A DNA stretch of 64,000 nucleotides from Allopusillimonas soli (lineage in GTDB: Bacteria; Pseudomonadota; Gammaproteobacteria; Burkholderiales; Burkholderiaceae_B). The position numbers and the translations under genes were made by a program. Under the pieces are notes generated by a model. It searched no databases. It saw only the letters and a program-made list of their open reading frames with translations, and was not told the DNA's origin. This document shows, one piece after another, positions 9,155 through 18,779 of this stretch (within the stretch, counting starts at the first letter, position 1; each line of letters begins with the position of its first letter). The stretch is from NCBI RefSeq assembly GCF_004153445.1, contig NZ_SDQC01000001.1, positions 992,001-1,056,000 on the forward strand. The letters run 5' to 3'.

Positions 9155-9715
9155 ATGCTCAGCGTCCTGCACTTCCTTCTTAATATTATCTTTACCCTGT
9201 TTGGCATCGCTCTGATCATCCGCGCCTGGATATTCGCGATCCGACTGCACCCCTTCAACCCATACTCCCAGGCCATATTGCGCATTACCGATTGGCTGGT
9301 GCAACCCATACGCAAGGTGATCAAGCCAGGAAACCTGCTTGACTGGTCCAGCATTTGTGCCTGCCTGCTGGCGGCCTTGGTCTATCAGGCGGCGTTCTGG
9401 GGATTGCTGATAGGCCAGCTGCCGGGCATGGACATGCTGCCGGCGCTGCTGATCGCTGCCGTGCTCACTGTGCTCAAGTGGACCTTCAATGTCATTCTAT
9501 GGATAACGCTGATCCAGGCCATTCTGTCGTGGGTTAATCCGCTTGCGCCCGTCATGCCGGTACTACACACGCTCACAGCGCCTTTGCTCGATCCCATACG
9601 CCGCATGCTGCCCAACCTGGGCGGCATCGATTTTTCGCCGCTGGTGCTTCTGGTACTGGCGCAGGTTGCCATGATGATTATCCAGCATCTCACCTTCACG
9701 CTGGTTGGCATGTAG
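9155..9715 (+). CDS. YggT family integral membrane protein
   Basis: The 186-residue hydrophobic protein has two YGGT repeats. Each has a membrane hairpin followed by a conserved segment: residues about 30-60 (HPFNPYSQ, then WLVQPIRK) and about 125-150 (SWVNPLAP, then PLLDPIRRMLP). The paired PxxDPxRR-type motifs are the family signature. Four or more membrane segments are expected. The family has been linked to osmotic tolerance and, in some bacteria, to cell-division gene clusters, but no biochemical role is settled. It stands alone between a terminator and a gene on the opposite strand. Confidence 0.85.
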   Translation: MLSVLHFLLNIIFTLFGIALIIRAWIFAIRLHPFNPYSQAILRITDWLVQPIRKVIKPGNLLDWSSICACLLAALVYQAAFWGLLIGQLPGMDMLPALLIAAVLTVLKWTFNVILWITLIQAILSWVNPLAPVMPVLHTLTAPLLDPIRRMLPNLGGIDFSPLVLLVLAQVAMMIIQHLTFTLVGM

Positions 9716-9741
9716 CAAATCTACAGATCTCGCAGGAAATT

Positions 9742-9786
9742 GAAAAACACCCCAAAAGGTTGCATCAATGTCCAACTTTTGGGGTG
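9742..9786 (-). terminator. Rho-independent terminator of the glycine-zipper lipoprotein gene
   Basis: CACCCCAAAA (9748-9757) pairs with TTTTGGGGTG (9777-9786), and GTTG/CAAC extends the stem past a one-base bulge. Read on the minus strand the hairpin is followed by TTTTTC. It lies just downstream of the gene ending at 9841 and may also block read-through from the yggT gene. Confidence 0.75.
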
Positions 9787-9840
9787 CCGTTCAATTCGTG
9801 CTCCGGCCCTGAAGCGCCGTTCAAGCACGAAGGGCTTGGT

Positions 9841-10341
9841 CTACAGCGGCGCGACCCGCGTAGGCCCGTTTCCGCTGATGAGGCGCACGCGCTGCCCAAC
9901 CGAAATGGGCACGTCCGCTTCTTGCGCAATGACGCGCGTCTCGCCGTTATCGAGCTTGACGGTTATTTCGAGGCCCTGGCTCTTGCCCATGCGGTTTTCT
10001 ACCGCATTGCCCGCCAGCGCGCCCAATACGGTGCCGCCTATGGCCCCCAGGATGCTGCCGCGTCCGCCGCCGATGGCGCTACCAGCCACGCCGCCCATGG
10101 CGCCCCCGGCCAGCCCGCCCATGCCGGAGGACTCGTCTGTCTGGATGGTTACAGGCCGCACGGCCTCGACCGTGCCTGTACGTACGATTTGTTCGCGCTG
10201 CGCCTGCCCATATGTATAGACCGAAGAAGAAGCGCTATGGTTGGCGCAACCGGCCACCAAGGCGATTGTGCCGAGAACTGCCGTCAGGGCGATCAGCCGG
10301 CTGGCTCGCACGCCGGATTGCCAGGGAGAAATGGATTGCAC
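9841..10341 (-). CDS. Glycine-zipper outer-membrane lipoprotein (SlyB/Pcp-like)
   Basis: This is a 166-residue exported protein. A hydrophobic signal ends in the lipobox LVAGC (Cys about 32). A glycine-zipper 2TM segment follows (about residues 73-110, GG/GA pairs every four residues), then a beta-rich C-terminal domain. This is the SlyB/PcpY/YmgG pattern of outer-membrane lipoproteins that stabilise the envelope. The start is a GTG: AAGGAG lies seven bases before it and no in-frame ATG fits. It is 73 bases downstream of the kinase gene and has its own ribosome site and terminator. Confidence 0.85.
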   Translation of the reverse strand: MQSISPWQSGVRASRLIALTAVLGTIALVAGCANHSASSSVYTYGQAQREQIVRTGTVEAVRPVTIQTDESSGMGGLAGGAMGGVAGSAIGGGRGSILGAIGGTVLGALAGNAVENRMGKSQGLEITVKLDNGETRVIAQEADVPISVGQRVRLISGNGPTRVAPL

Positions 10342-10414
10342 TCGGGTACTCCTTTTGAAGCGCCGGCAGCAATTGCCGGAAAACAGGGCGGGGCGAACTG
10401 CATGCCAGTCTGCG

Positions 10415-11356
10415 TTATGCGTTCAACCGTAGGCCATAATGCGTGTGCAGGGCTGCGTCGATATCCTGCAGGCTGGGACGATGATTCTGCGGACCCTTGG
10501 CAGCAATTTTAAAGCTCCCCATGACGTTCGCCAAGCGCGCCGAATCAAGCAGGCTCCAGCCCTGGGTCAGGCCGTACAGCACGCCCGCGCGGTGCGCGTC
10601 GCCGCAACCGGTTGGGTCTACCACCGCCAGCGACGGCACAGGCGGCACAAGCATCTCCTGCCCGTCAGTATAGAGGATGGCTCCGTCGGCGCCATGCGTG
10701 ACGATAGCCCCCTTCATATCTCCCGCAATATCGGCGATACTGCGCCCAGTCCGCTGCGCCACGACGCTGGCCTCGTAGTCGTTGGCGGTAAGCATATCGG
10801 CCAGGGACAGCATGCGCCGGATATCGTCACCCGAAAACAGTGGCATGGCCTGGCCAAGATCGAAAATGAATGGCGTGCCCTGGCGATGCAGCCGCTCCGC
10901 GTGCGCAAACATCCCTTCCTTGGAATCCGGCGCCACAATGGCCCAGGCGGCCTCCTGACCGCTCAGGTCGTTTTCGTCCGAGCGGGTCATTGCACCCGGG
11001 TGAAACGATGCGATCTGATTACTTTCGAGATCGGTTGTAATGAAACACTGGGGCGTGAACATATCAGGCAGTACGCGCACCATGCTGGTGTCGATGCCCA
11101 GCTCCTTCATATGAGCAATATAATCGGCCGCATCGCCACCCACCGTTCCAACCGGCACCGGATTGCCGCCCAGCAGGCGCAGGCTGTAGGCAATGTTGCC
11201 TGCACAACCGCCATATTCCTTGCGCATGCTCGGCACAAAAAACGAAACACTGAGCGACTGTATGCTGTCGGGAAGAATATGTTCTCTGAAATTACCTTCG
11301 AAGACGGTAATGGTATCGAAAGCTATCGAACCACAAATCAAAACCCGGTCGGTCAT
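10415..11356 (-). CDS. PfkB-family carbohydrate/nucleoside kinase
   Basis: This 313-residue ribokinase-fold protein has the N-terminal glycine signature (YGGCAGNIAYSL, residues about 48-59) that binds the sugar or nucleoside. The C-terminal PfkB motif DPTGCGDAHRAG (about residues 250-261) holds the catalytic Asp and the anion hole. His replaces the more usual Ala/Phe after GDA. It resembles proteins annotated as adenosine kinase-like in betaproteobacteria, but the substrate cannot be fixed from sequence. It starts 12 bases after the stop of the zinc-ribbon gene, so the two are probably co-transcribed. Confidence 0.85.
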   Translation of the reverse strand: MTDRVLICGSIAFDTITVFEGNFREHILPDSIQSLSVSFFVPSMRKEYGGCAGNIAYSLRLLGGNPVPVGTVGGDAADYIAHMKELGIDTSMVRVLPDMFTPQCFITTDLESNQIASFHPGAMTRSDENDLSGQEAAWAIVAPDSKEGMFAHAERLHRQGTPFIFDLGQAMPLFSGDDIRRMLSLADMLTANDYEASVVAQRTGRSIADIAGDMKGAIVTHGADGAILYTDGQEMLVPPVPSLAVVDPTGCGDAHRAGVLYGLTQGWSLLDSARLANVMGSFKIAAKGPQNHRPSLQDIDAALHTHYGLRLNA

Positions 11357-11368
11357 TGCACGCCTTAA

Positions 11369-12631
11369 TCAATCAAAGAATTTATCGAGCTGATAGCCGT
11401 TTACCTTCTGGCCGTTCAGCATGACGGGAACGCGTATGGTCACTTCGCGGTCAGCGGGAAAGGGTTGCGACAGCGCATCCGCGGGCAGATAGGCATCCGG
11501 CGGAAGGTTCCTGCGCACCAGCATGGTGCCGGATGCATCCGTGAGCGTCAGCACGAGCGTGGGCCACTCCTGCGGCTGTGGCAAAGTGTTGCGTAGTGTC
11601 AGTTGCAGCACCATGGTGTCGGCCGGCGCCGTTGTGTCGGCTGGAGCCGTTGTGCCGCCAGCCCGGCCTGCCGCTTGCCCCTCTGTTTGGCCTGCCGCCT
11701 GCGCCTCGGCCACGGAGCCGCGCCGTAGCGACGAACTGGTGATGACGATTTTCTCAATGCGACGCGCATAGGGCACGCGGCAGTCAAGCGATGCGCAAGC
11801 CTTTTCAAGCGCGGGACGCAGCATGGGCACCTCGCCAGCGATCTGCGCTCGGTATACATAAGCCAACTGGGCCAGCAGCACCAAGAGCGCCAGCAGGACA
11901 AGCACCCGCCATACCAGACGCAGGAGCGATGCGCCGCCCCCATACGTTGCGCCGGCATCATCGTAGCCGGCTACTGCAGCCGGGTGGCGGGTTTCGCGCG
12001 CATGGGATCTGCGCGGCTCAACGTATATTTCGCTCGCTGAGGAAGGTTCGGGCTGGAAATCGTCTGCAGCCGCCAGGCCGGCATGCACGGCCGCCTTTGC
12101 ACGCGGCTCGACGCGCTCTTCCCGAAATGGTTGGACACGCTCCAGATCGATCACCGGCTCACGTCCTGCGGGGATGTCCCGTCCCATGCTGAAGCTGGGC
12201 TCGCCAGCAGCACCATGCGGATTCACGCTAGACGATGGGATGGAAAATGACGCTTCTTCCCGCGGTGCAGTGCCCGAGGAAATGGTATGGTTCGGCCCCT
12301 GGCCCGCGCGTTGGCGAAGCACACTGGGGGGCACCTGCGGCTCGACAGGCGGCGCCGCTGAAGCCCGCAGGGGTTTCTGTTCCTGCGCCGCCGGCGCCTG
12401 CGGACCGGCGGGGCGCATGGACCTTGGCTCCGAAGGCCGCGGAAAAGCCGGGCCGGGCGCAGACGGTCGCAAGGCGGCATTGTCCGCATCACCATTCGCC
12501 ACCACGGCCTCGAAGCCATCGAATATATGTGCACAGTTGATGCACCGGATATAGCCCTTGCGCAGCTGCAGCTGCTCAAGGCTGGCGGAAAACGTAATGC
12601 CACATTGGGGACAGCGCGTAGTCAGATCCAT
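11369..12631 (-). CDS. Zinc-ribbon (MJ0042) / DUF3426 membrane protein
   Basis: The 420-residue protein has three parts. An N-terminal zinc ribbon of the MJ0042 type has two CxxC knuckles (TRCPQCG and IRCINCA). A long Pro/Ala/Glu-rich disordered stretch spans about residues 50-215. One membrane helix follows (about 220-245, Leu/Val-rich), then a DUF3426 domain. This arrangement is common in betaproteobacteria next to prmA; the function is unknown. I take ATG at 12631 as the start; a TTG three codons upstream is possible, and neither has a clear ribosome site. It begins 24 bases after the prmA stop. Confidence 0.8.
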   Translation of the reverse strand: MDLTTRCPQCGITFSASLEQLQLRKGYIRCINCAHIFDGFEAVVANGDADNAALRPSAPGPAFPRPSEPRSMRPAGPQAPAAQEQKPLRASAAPPVEPQVPPSVLRQRAGQGPNHTISSGTAPREEASFSIPSSSVNPHGAAGEPSFSMGRDIPAGREPVIDLERVQPFREERVEPRAKAAVHAGLAAADDFQPEPSSASEIYVEPRRSHARETRHPAAVAGYDDAGATYGGGASLLRLVWRVLVLLALLVLLAQLAYVYRAQIAGEVPMLRPALEKACASLDCRVPYARRIEKIVITSSSLRRGSVAEAQAAGQTEGQAAGRAGGTTAPADTTAPADTMVLQLTLRNTLPQPQEWPTLVLTLTDASGTMLVRRNLPPDAYLPADALSQPFPADREVTIRVPVMLNGQKVNGYQLDKFFD

Positions 12632-12655
12632 AAATATCAAAACCGATTGCGGTGA

Positions 12656-13570
12656 TCAGCACTGGCCATGCAGGCATACCCATCCGTCTCGCGCCTGCCA
12701 TACATTCAAGGCCAGCCAGGGCGCATAGGCTTGGGCAACCTCCTGCGCCTGTCGTTCCAGCACGCCGGACAGAACCAATCGTCCCCCCGGCGCAACCCGA
12801 TTGGCCAGCATGGGCGCAAGCACCTTCAAGGGGTTGGACAGGATATTGGCGACAACAACCTGGAACTGGCCAGCGGGCAATTCGTCAGGCAGCATGGCGC
12901 GCACATCCGCTGCATTTACCTGTGCATTGTAGCGGGTCGACTGAACCGCCTGCTCGTCGATATCCACCGCCAGTGTCGTGCCGGCCCCCAGCAGTCGCGC
13001 AGCAATGGCCAATATGCCCGAGCCACAGCCATAATCGAGAACGGTACTGCCCTTGGTCAGCCCCTGCTCCAGCCACGCCAGGCACAAATGGGTCGTGGGA
13101 TGACTGCCGGTGCCGAAGGCCAGTCCCGGATCAAGCTGGATTCGTATCAGAGAAGGGTCGCCTTCTCCCTTTGCAGCGGGAACCTCGGGGTTGTCATTGT
13201 GCCAGCTCGGCACGATCCATATCCGCTGCCCGATCTGGATGGGCTGGAACTGCGACTGTGTCAGACGGACCCAATCGGCATCGGGCACCTCGCGCAACGC
13301 CCATTCGCCATCGGCGTCGGCAAGGCCGGCCCCGCGGACATACTCCAGCACCTGTCCGGGATCCAGCCCATCGGGAAGAAGGGCCACCACACGATTGCGA
13401 TGCCAGGCCTGTATCTCAGGCTCCAGGCCCGGCTCGCCAAACAATGCGCGCTCAGCCTCGGTGTCGCTGTCTGCATCCTCCACCGACACCGAAAGCACCC
13501 CTGCATCAAGCAGACCATCGGAAAGGGTCTCGGCCTGATGCTCCAGACAATACAGCACGAGTTCGCGCAT
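12656..13570 (-). CDS. prmA: Ribosomal protein L11 methyltransferase
   Basis: This 304-residue SAM-dependent methyltransferase trimethylates ribosomal protein L11. The N-terminal substrate-recognition domain (residues about 1-120) is followed by a linker and the Rossmann domain. Motifs include GSHPTTHLCL, the SAM loop VLDYGCGSGILAI (about residues 176-188), the acidic VDIDEQAV, and the catalytic-region VVANILSNPL (NPPY-like). The length is normal. It is followed by the zinc-ribbon gene, as in related genomes. Confidence 0.95.
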   Translation of the reverse strand: MRELVLYCLEHQAETLSDGLLDAGVLSVSVEDADSDTEAERALFGEPGLEPEIQAWHRNRVVALLPDGLDPGQVLEYVRGAGLADADGEWALREVPDADWVRLTQSQFQPIQIGQRIWIVPSWHNDNPEVPAAKGEGDPSLIRIQLDPGLAFGTGSHPTTHLCLAWLEQGLTKGSTVLDYGCGSGILAIAARLLGAGTTLAVDIDEQAVQSTRYNAQVNAADVRAMLPDELPAGQFQVVVANILSNPLKVLAPMLANRVAPGGRLVLSGVLERQAQEVAQAYAPWLALNVWQARDGWVCLHGQC

Positions 13571-13590
13571 TATTTCTTCATTCCATAGTC

Positions 13591-13617
13591 AAACAGGGGC
13601 AGTGCCCCCGTTTTTTT
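13591..13617. terminator. Hairpin between accC and prmA, possible bidirectional terminator
   Basis: AAACAGGGGC and GCCCCCGTTT pair around AGT with one mismatch. The T-run is strong on the plus strand (TTTTTTT) and weak on the minus strand (TGTTTG), although both flanking genes run on the minus strand. It may partially terminate accBC transcripts or only act as an RNA 3'-end structure. Confidence 0.4.
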
Positions 13618-13633
13618 GCCTTGCGCACTACCT

Positions 13634-14980
13634 TCAGGGCCGTTGCGAGAGCTTTTGCTCCAGATAATGAATGCTGGTGCCCCCCTCACGGAAGCGCGCA
13701 TCGTGCAGCAGTTCCCGATGAAGAGGGATATTGGTCTTGACACCTTCGACCACCATTTCAGACAGTGCAATATCCATGCGCGCAATGGCCTGCTCTCGCG
13801 TATCGCCATAAGTGATCAGCTTGGCTATCATGGAATCATAATTGGGCGGCACTGTATAGCCGCTGAATACATGTGACTCCATGCGGACACCGGGGCCGCC
13901 CGGTGTATGCCAACTGGTGATGCGGCCAGGGCTGGGCATGAAATTGAATGGATCCTCGGCATTGATGCGGCATTCGATGGCATGCCCCTTCAATTGCACG
14001 TCGCGCTGGCGCAAAGCGAACTTCTCGCCAGCCGCGATGAAAATCTGCTGTTGGACAAGATCGATGCCCGTGATCATTTCCGTGACCGTGTGTTCGACCT
14101 GAATGCGCGTGTTCATTTCGATGAAATAGAACTCGCCTTTTTCGTACAGGAACTCGAAGGTGCCCGCGCCGCGATATTGCATCTTGCGGCAGGCTTCCGC
14201 GCAGCGTTCGCCTATGCGCTCCACCAGGCGGCGCTGTATGCCGGGCGCAGGCGCTTCCTCAATGACCTTTTGGTGCCGCCGTTGCATGGAACAGTCGCGT
14301 TCGCCCAGCCAGATGGCGTTGCGGCCTCCGTCGGCCAGCACCTGTATCTCGACGTGCCGTGGGTTCTCGAGATATTTCTCAAGATAGACCTCGGGGTTGT
14401 TGAATGCCGCGCCTGCCTCGGTGCGCGTGGTGGCAACCGCCGTAAGCAAGGCCGCCTCTGTGTAGACCACGCGCATGCCGCGGCCACCGCCACCGCCCGA
14501 AGCCTTGATAATGACGGGATAACCGACTTCGCTGGCAATGCGACGGATTTCATCCGGATCGTCGGGCAAGGCGCCAGCGGAGCCCGGCACCACCGGGACA
14601 TTGGCCTCTATCATGGCGTGCTTGGCGCTGACCTTGTCGCCCATCAAACGAATGCTTTCGGGCCGCGGGCCGATGAATGCAAAGCCGCTTTTCTCTACCC
14701 GTTCGGCAAAATCGGCGTTCTCGGAAAGAAACCCGTAGCCGGGATGGATGGCCTCGGCGTCGGTAACTTCCGCCGCCGATATGATGGCCGGCATATTCAG
14801 GTAGCTTTCACGGGGCGAGGCCGGCCCGATGCAGACGGATTCGTCCGCCAGACGCACATACTTGGCGTCGCGATCGACCTCGGAATGCACGACAACGGTC
14901 TTGATGCCCAACTCACGGCAGGCCCGCTGTATGCGCAGCGCAATCTCGCCACGGTTGGCAATGAGAATTTTCTCGAACAT
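13634..14980 (-). CDS. accC: Acetyl-CoA carboxylase, biotin carboxylase subunit
   Basis: The 448-residue enzyme carboxylates biotin on AccB with ATP and bicarbonate, the first half-reaction of malonyl-CoA synthesis. It begins with the conserved [14 protein letters not shown]. It carries the ATP-grasp glycine loop [11 protein letters not shown] (about residues 161-171), the HVEIQVLAD segment, metal-binding [10 protein letters not shown] (about residues 288-297) and RINAEDP. It starts three bases after the accB stop, the usual accB-accC operon. The carboxyltransferase genes are not in the window. Confidence 0.97.
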   Translation of the reverse strand: MFEKILIANRGEIALRIQRACRELGIKTVVVHSEVDRDAKYVRLADESVCIGPASPRESYLNMPAIISAAEVTDAEAIHPGYGFLSENADFAERVEKSGFAFIGPRPESIRLMGDKVSAKHAMIEANVPVVPGSAGALPDDPDEIRRIASEVGYPVIIKASGGGGGRGMRVVYTEAALLTAVATTRTEAGAAFNNPEVYLEKYLENPRHVEIQVLADGGRNAIWLGERDCSMQRRHQKVIEEAPAPGIQRRLVERIGERCAEACRKMQYRGAGTFEFLYEKGEFYFIEMNTRIQVEHTVTEMITGIDLVQQQIFIAAGEKFALRQRDVQLKGHAIECRINAEDPFNFMPSPGRITSWHTPGGPGVRMESHVFSGYTVPPNYDSMIAKLITYGDTREQAIARMDIALSEMVVEGVKTNIPLHRELLHDARFREGGTSIHYLEQKLSQRP

Positions 14981-14983
14981 GGC

Positions 14984-15436
14984 TTAGCCGATAACAAACA
15001 GAGGTTGACCGAACTCGACCGGTTCGCCATTTTCCACCAGAATCTCCTTGATGACCCCGGCGCGGTCCGCCTCGATCTCATTCAGGAGCTTCATGGCCTC
15101 GATAATACAAACCGCATCGCCTTCCTTCACTGCCTGTCCAACTTCCACAAAAGGCGACGCGCCCGGGTTGGGCGCGCGATAGAAAGTTCCGACCATGGGA
15201 GATTTGACCAGATGGCCGGCAGGCGCCGCGGCCTCCGCTGGCGCAGCCGCGGGATCGGCTGGAGCCGCCGGCGCCGCTGGCGCAGCCGCGACAGGCTCCT
15301 GGGCATAAGCCACAGGCTGCGTGACCTGGGAGAATTTGACGATGCGCACCTTGCCATCACCCTCGGTGATTTCCAGTTCGGCGATGCCCGAATCGGCAAC
15401 CAGGTCTATAAGCGTCTTGAGTTTTCGTAAGTCCAT
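14984..15436 (-). CDS. accB: Acetyl-CoA carboxylase, biotin carboxyl carrier protein
   Basis: The 150-residue biotin carrier of acetyl-CoA carboxylase has an N-terminal oligomerisation segment (residues 1-35), an Ala/Pro-rich mobile linker (about 45-75) and the C-terminal biotinyl domain. The biotinylation motif EAMKL places the biotin on Lys116, 35 residues from the end as expected. The thumb segment typical of AccB ([11 protein letters not shown]) is present. It forms an operon with accC and lies downstream of aroQ. Confidence 0.97.
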   Translation of the reverse strand: MDLRKLKTLIDLVADSGIAELEITEGDGKVRIVKFSQVTQPVAYAQEPVAAAPAAPAAPADPAAAPAEAAAPAGHLVKSPMVGTFYRAPNPGASPFVEVGQAVKEGDAVCIIEAMKLLNEIEADRAGVIKEILVENGEPVEFGQPLFVIG

Positions 15437-15525
15437 GCCGGCTTCCCATGTATTACTCCGCAGTATGCCCGCAGAGTAAGGCTGTTGATCGTAGATATAA
15501 AAATGACGTGCTTGCCTGGCTCGCG

Positions 15526-15960
15526 CTACGGGGCCAGTGCAAACCTGAGGGCGGCTTCATAACCAAAGCTGCCCAGACCCGCCACCACGCCCTGCGCCTT
15601 GGACGACAGATAGGAGTGATGGCGGAACGCTTCCCGCTTGTAAACGTTGGATAAATGTACTTCGATATAAGGAATATCGACTGCGGACAAGGCGTCGGCC
15701 AGCGCCACGCTGGTATGCGTATAGGCCGCCGCATTGATAATGATGAAATCGGTGCCATCCTGCGCGGCGGCCTGGATGCGGTCAACCAGCGCGCCTTCAT
15801 GGTTGCTCTGGAAGGCCGTGCATTGCGCGTGCGATTCGGCGGCAACCTGCTGCAGACGGGCGTTGATATCGGCCAGGGTCTGGCGTCCGTAAATGCCTGG
15901 TTCGCGCGAACCAAGCAGGTTCAGATTTGGACCATGCAGGACGAGAATATGCTGCGCCAT
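15526..15960 (-). CDS. aroQ: Type II 3-dehydroquinate dehydratase
   Basis: The 144-residue enzyme catalyses the third shikimate-pathway step (3-dehydroquinate to 3-dehydroshikimate). Signatures: [14 protein letters not shown] near the N-terminus with the Arg of the mobile lid, YGRQTL carrying the catalytic Tyr, [21 protein letters not shown] and VHLSN with the catalytic His region. Length and order match type II enzymes. aroE, the next pathway enzyme, is also in this window but in a different operon. Confidence 0.96.
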   Translation of the reverse strand: MAQHILVLHGPNLNLLGSREPGIYGRQTLADINARLQQVAAESHAQCTAFQSNHEGALVDRIQAAAQDGTDFIIINAAAYTHTSVALADALSAVDIPYIEVHLSNVYKREAFRHHSYLSSKAQGVVAGLGSFGYEAALRFALAP

Positions 15961-16050
15961 TGTGGATGTTTTGTTAAGACAGACCGCCTTTTTACGCTAA
16001 ATGGCGCTATTTGTCTACAAAAGACGGTTGTAATGAAAGGCAATCCGCCG

Positions 16051-16551
16051 TCAGGAAAGCCTCTGGATCCGGGCTTCCAACTGGTCGGGCTTGACTGGAC
16101 CAAGCACTGTGTGGGCAACACTTCCCTTGGCATCGAACACGACGGTGAAGGGCAGCCCTCCCTGCTTGTTGCCGAGATTGCGCATCAGTTCTATGCCTTT
16201 GTGTCCGGCAATGAGCAAGGGATAGCTGACATGAACCTTTTCCTTGTTGAAGCGCTCGACATTGGCTGCGGAATCGATGGCGAGGCCAACGAAACGCACC
16301 TGCCCGTGCCGCTTGTGAAGCGCCTCGAGATCAGGCATTTCCTTGACGCAGGGCGGACACCAGGTCGCCCAGAAATTCAGCACGACGGGCTTGCCCAGAT
16401 ATTGCGTGAACGCAACCTCGCTTCCGTCCAGGGCCGCAAACGATTGCGCATAGAAAGGGTTGGCGACTGCCGCGCGGGTCGCGTGCACCGGTAAATACAA
16501 TGGGGCGCCGGCCGCCAGGGCGGCCACGCCGAGAAAAAGACGACGATTCAT
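16051..16551 (-). CDS. TlpA-like periplasmic thioredoxin-fold protein
   Basis: This is a 166-residue thiol-disulfide protein. A twin-Arg-like signal peptide (MNRRLFLGVAALAAG, cleavage near VHA-TRA) exports it. The mature part is an AhpC/TSA-Redoxin fold with the active-site WCPPC motif (about residues 65-69) and a cis-Pro segment (GGLPFT). TlpA/ResA-type proteins reduce disulfides of apocytochromes or other envelope substrates. The specific partner is not indicated, since no cytochrome-maturation genes are nearby. It is divergent from mpl. Confidence 0.88.
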   Translation of the reverse strand: MNRRLFLGVAALAAGAPLYLPVHATRAAVANPFYAQSFAALDGSEVAFTQYLGKPVVLNFWATWCPPCVKEMPDLEALHKRHGQVRFVGLAIDSAANVERFNKEKVHVSYPLLIAGHKGIELMRNLGNKQGGLPFTVVFDAKGSVAHTVLGPVKPDQLEARIQRLS

Positions 16552-16711
16552 GCCGGATATTGTAGGCCGGGCGCCCCTCTGGGCGCCAGCGAGCCTTCTG
16601 ATTCAACAGGAAGCACTGCAGCGGCCATCATAGCATCGCACCCATGGCCTGCCGCCGCGCCGCGAACGAGACCGCACACATGGCGGATAAAATGGCTGCC
16701 GGAGGATCACC

Positions 16712-18127
16712 ATGCATCTACATATTCTTGGCATCTGCGGCACATTCATGGGCGGATTGGCGCTGATCGCCCGCTCTGCGGGGCATCGCGTCACCGGCTG
16801 CGACAAGGGCGTCTACCCGCCCATGAGCACCCAGCTTACCGAACAGGGCATAGACCTGGTCGAGGGCTACGGTGCCGACCAATTGGGACTCAAACCCGAC
16901 CTCTTCGTTGTGGGCAACGTCGTGTCACGGGGCAATCCACTGATGGAAGCCATCCTCGATCAAGGTTTGCCCTACGTATCCGGTCCGCAGTGGCTGGGCG
17001 AGCATATCCTGCGCGGCCAGCACGTGCTGGCCGTGGCGGGAACGCATGGTAAAACCACGACCAGTTCCATGCTGGCGTGGATACTGGCGCAAGCAGGCTT
17101 GGACCCCAACTTCCTGATCGGCGGCGTTGCTCCAGGCCTGCACGTGTCGGCCCGTTACCGCAGCGAGTCATCCTTGTTCGTCATCGAAGCCGATGAATAT
17201 GACACGGCTTTTTTCGACAAACGATCCAAATTCGTCCACTATCGTCCCCGCACGGCCATTCTGAACAATCTGGAGTACGACCACGCGGATATCTTCCCTG
17301 ATCTCGCGGCCATCGAAACCCAATTCCATCATCTGGTGCGCACCATCCCCGCTTCAGGCGTCATAGTGCGCCCCGCCCGATCCGAAGCGATAGACCGCGT
17401 CCTGGCGCGGGGCTGCTGGACACCCATACAGACATTCGGGTCCGACGGGAACTGGCAGGCGGACGAAGCTCGCCCGCAACAAACCGTATGCGCCGCCAGC
17501 CTGACCACCGCGGCGCCGGGCGATGCATTCGCCATCGTGCACGATGGCGACGTCCTGGGTACCGTAAGCTGGGCCTTGACGGGCACGCACAACCGCATGA
17601 ACGCTCTTGCGGCGCTTGCAGCGGCGGAGCAGGCGGGCGTGCCGACCAGCGAGGGCATACGGGCGCTGTCCAGCTTTGCGGGAGTCAGGCGCCGCATGGA
17701 ACTGCGGGGAACGGTGAGAGGCGTGGCCGTCTATGATGATTTCGCCCATCATCCCACTGCGATTGCAACAACGCTGGATGGGTTGCGGCGGCAGCTTGGC
17801 GCAGGGCGCATTCTGGCCGCCCTCGAGCCGCGCTCCAACACCATGAAGCTTGGCGCCATGGCAGCCCGGCTGCCGGATGCGCTTGCCCAGGCCGACCGGA
17901 TCTTCTGCTACGGGGAAACACAGGGCAGGCATGCGCTCGGATGGAACCCGGCCGCTGTGCTTGCACCATTGGGCAACCGTGCCACGGTGTACGCTGAACT
18001 GGATAAAATGGTGGCAGACCTTTGTAGCGAGGCCCGCCAGGGCGATACTATCGTGGCCATGAGCAACGGCAGCTTCGGCGGCATACACCAAAAAATCCTG
18101 GAGACGCTGGCCCGCACTTCTCCATAA
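16712..18127 (+). CDS. mpl: UDP-N-acetylmuramate:L-Ala-gamma-D-Glu-meso-DAP ligase (peptidoglycan recycling)
   Basis: The 471-residue Mur-ligase-family enzyme reattaches recycled tripeptide to UDP-MurNAc. The N-terminal Rossmann domain begins HILGICGTFMGG. The P-loop is GTHGKTTTSS (about residues 110-119). EADEYDTAFFDKRSKF with the Mpl-specific segment, the YDDFAHHPTAI motif and the C-terminal domain follow. GGAGG at 16701-16705 precedes the ATG. The YqiA-like gene follows after five bases. Confidence 0.96.
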   Translation: MHLHILGICGTFMGGLALIARSAGHRVTGCDKGVYPPMSTQLTEQGIDLVEGYGADQLGLKPDLFVVGNVVSRGNPLMEAILDQGLPYVSGPQWLGEHILRGQHVLAVAGTHGKTTTSSMLAWILAQAGLDPNFLIGGVAPGLHVSARYRSESSLFVIEADEYDTAFFDKRSKFVHYRPRTAILNNLEYDHADIFPDLAAIETQFHHLVRTIPASGVIVRPARSEAIDRVLARGCWTPIQTFGSDGNWQADEARPQQTVCAASLTTAAPGDAFAIVHDGDVLGTVSWALTGTHNRMNALAALAAAEQAGVPTSEGIRALSSFAGVRRRMELRGTVRGVAVYDDFAHHPTAIATTLDGLRRQLGAGRILAALEPRSNTMKLGAMAARLPDALAQADRIFCYGETQGRHALGWNPAAVLAPLGNRATVYAELDKMVADLCSEARQGDTIVAMSNGSFGGIHQKILETLARTSP

Positions 18128-18132
18128 CGACC

Positions 18133-18747
18133 ATGATTCTTTACCTGCACGGATTCCGTTCCTCTCCCCAGTCGCACAAGGCCACCATCATGGCGCAGGC
18201 CATGGCGAAACGCGGTCTGTCTGGCCAATGGCTCTGCCCACAGTTGCCGGCCAGTCCCCGATTGGCCATGGATCTCTGCGACCGCCTTGTCAGCGCGGCA
18301 CACGACAGAGGCATGGCGGTGCGGACTCAACTGGTGGTGGTGGGTTCATCTCTGGGCGGCTACTACGCATCGTGCCTGGCGGAGCGCTACCAGTGCCGCG
18401 CTGTGCTGCTGAATCCGGTTGTCTACGCGGCCCGCGACCTTGCCACACAGGTCGGCACGCACAGCATGTATCACTCCGACGCGCCTTTCGTGTTCGAACC
18501 CGAGTATGTGGATGAACTGGCCGACATGGCGGTCGGACGGCCCACACAGCCCCAGCGCTACTACCTGCTGGCAGCCAAGGGCGACGAAGTGCTCGACTGG
18601 CGCGAAATGGCCGACTGGTTCGCGGGCGCGCAAGGCCGCATTCTGGAAGGCAGCGATCATGGCCTGACCGGCTTCGAGCAGTGGCTTCCTGAAATCCTGG
18701 ACTTTGCCCTGGGCGATCCAGCCCCTGCGCCATCCCCCAAACACTGA
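18133..18747 (+). CDS. YqiA/YcfP-family alpha/beta-hydrolase esterase
   Basis: This 204-residue UPF0227/YqiA-type protein begins LYLHGFRSSPQSHKA and has the nucleophile elbow GSSLGGYYA (Ser about 74), a YLLAAKGDEVLDW segment with the acid, and a SDHGLTGFE His motif near the C-terminus. The Ser-Asp-His triad is therefore present. E. coli YqiA is an esterase on short acyl and CoA esters in vitro; the physiological substrate is unknown. It lies between mpl and an exoribonuclease with short spacers. Confidence 0.85.
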   Translation: MILYLHGFRSSPQSHKATIMAQAMAKRGLSGQWLCPQLPASPRLAMDLCDRLVSAAHDRGMAVRTQLVVVGSSLGGYYASCLAERYQCRAVLLNPVVYAARDLATQVGTHSMYHSDAPFVFEPEYVDELADMAVGRPTQPQRYYLLAAKGDEVLDWREMADWFAGAQGRILEGSDHGLTGFEQWLPEILDFALGDPAPAPSPKH

Positions 18748-18779
18748 CACGCGCGCTGCGCGTGCCGCATCGGATCATT

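Noticed and set aside
13907-15430. 507-codon plus-strand open frame
   Set aside because: It crosses both accC and accB on the opposite strand and has no family features.
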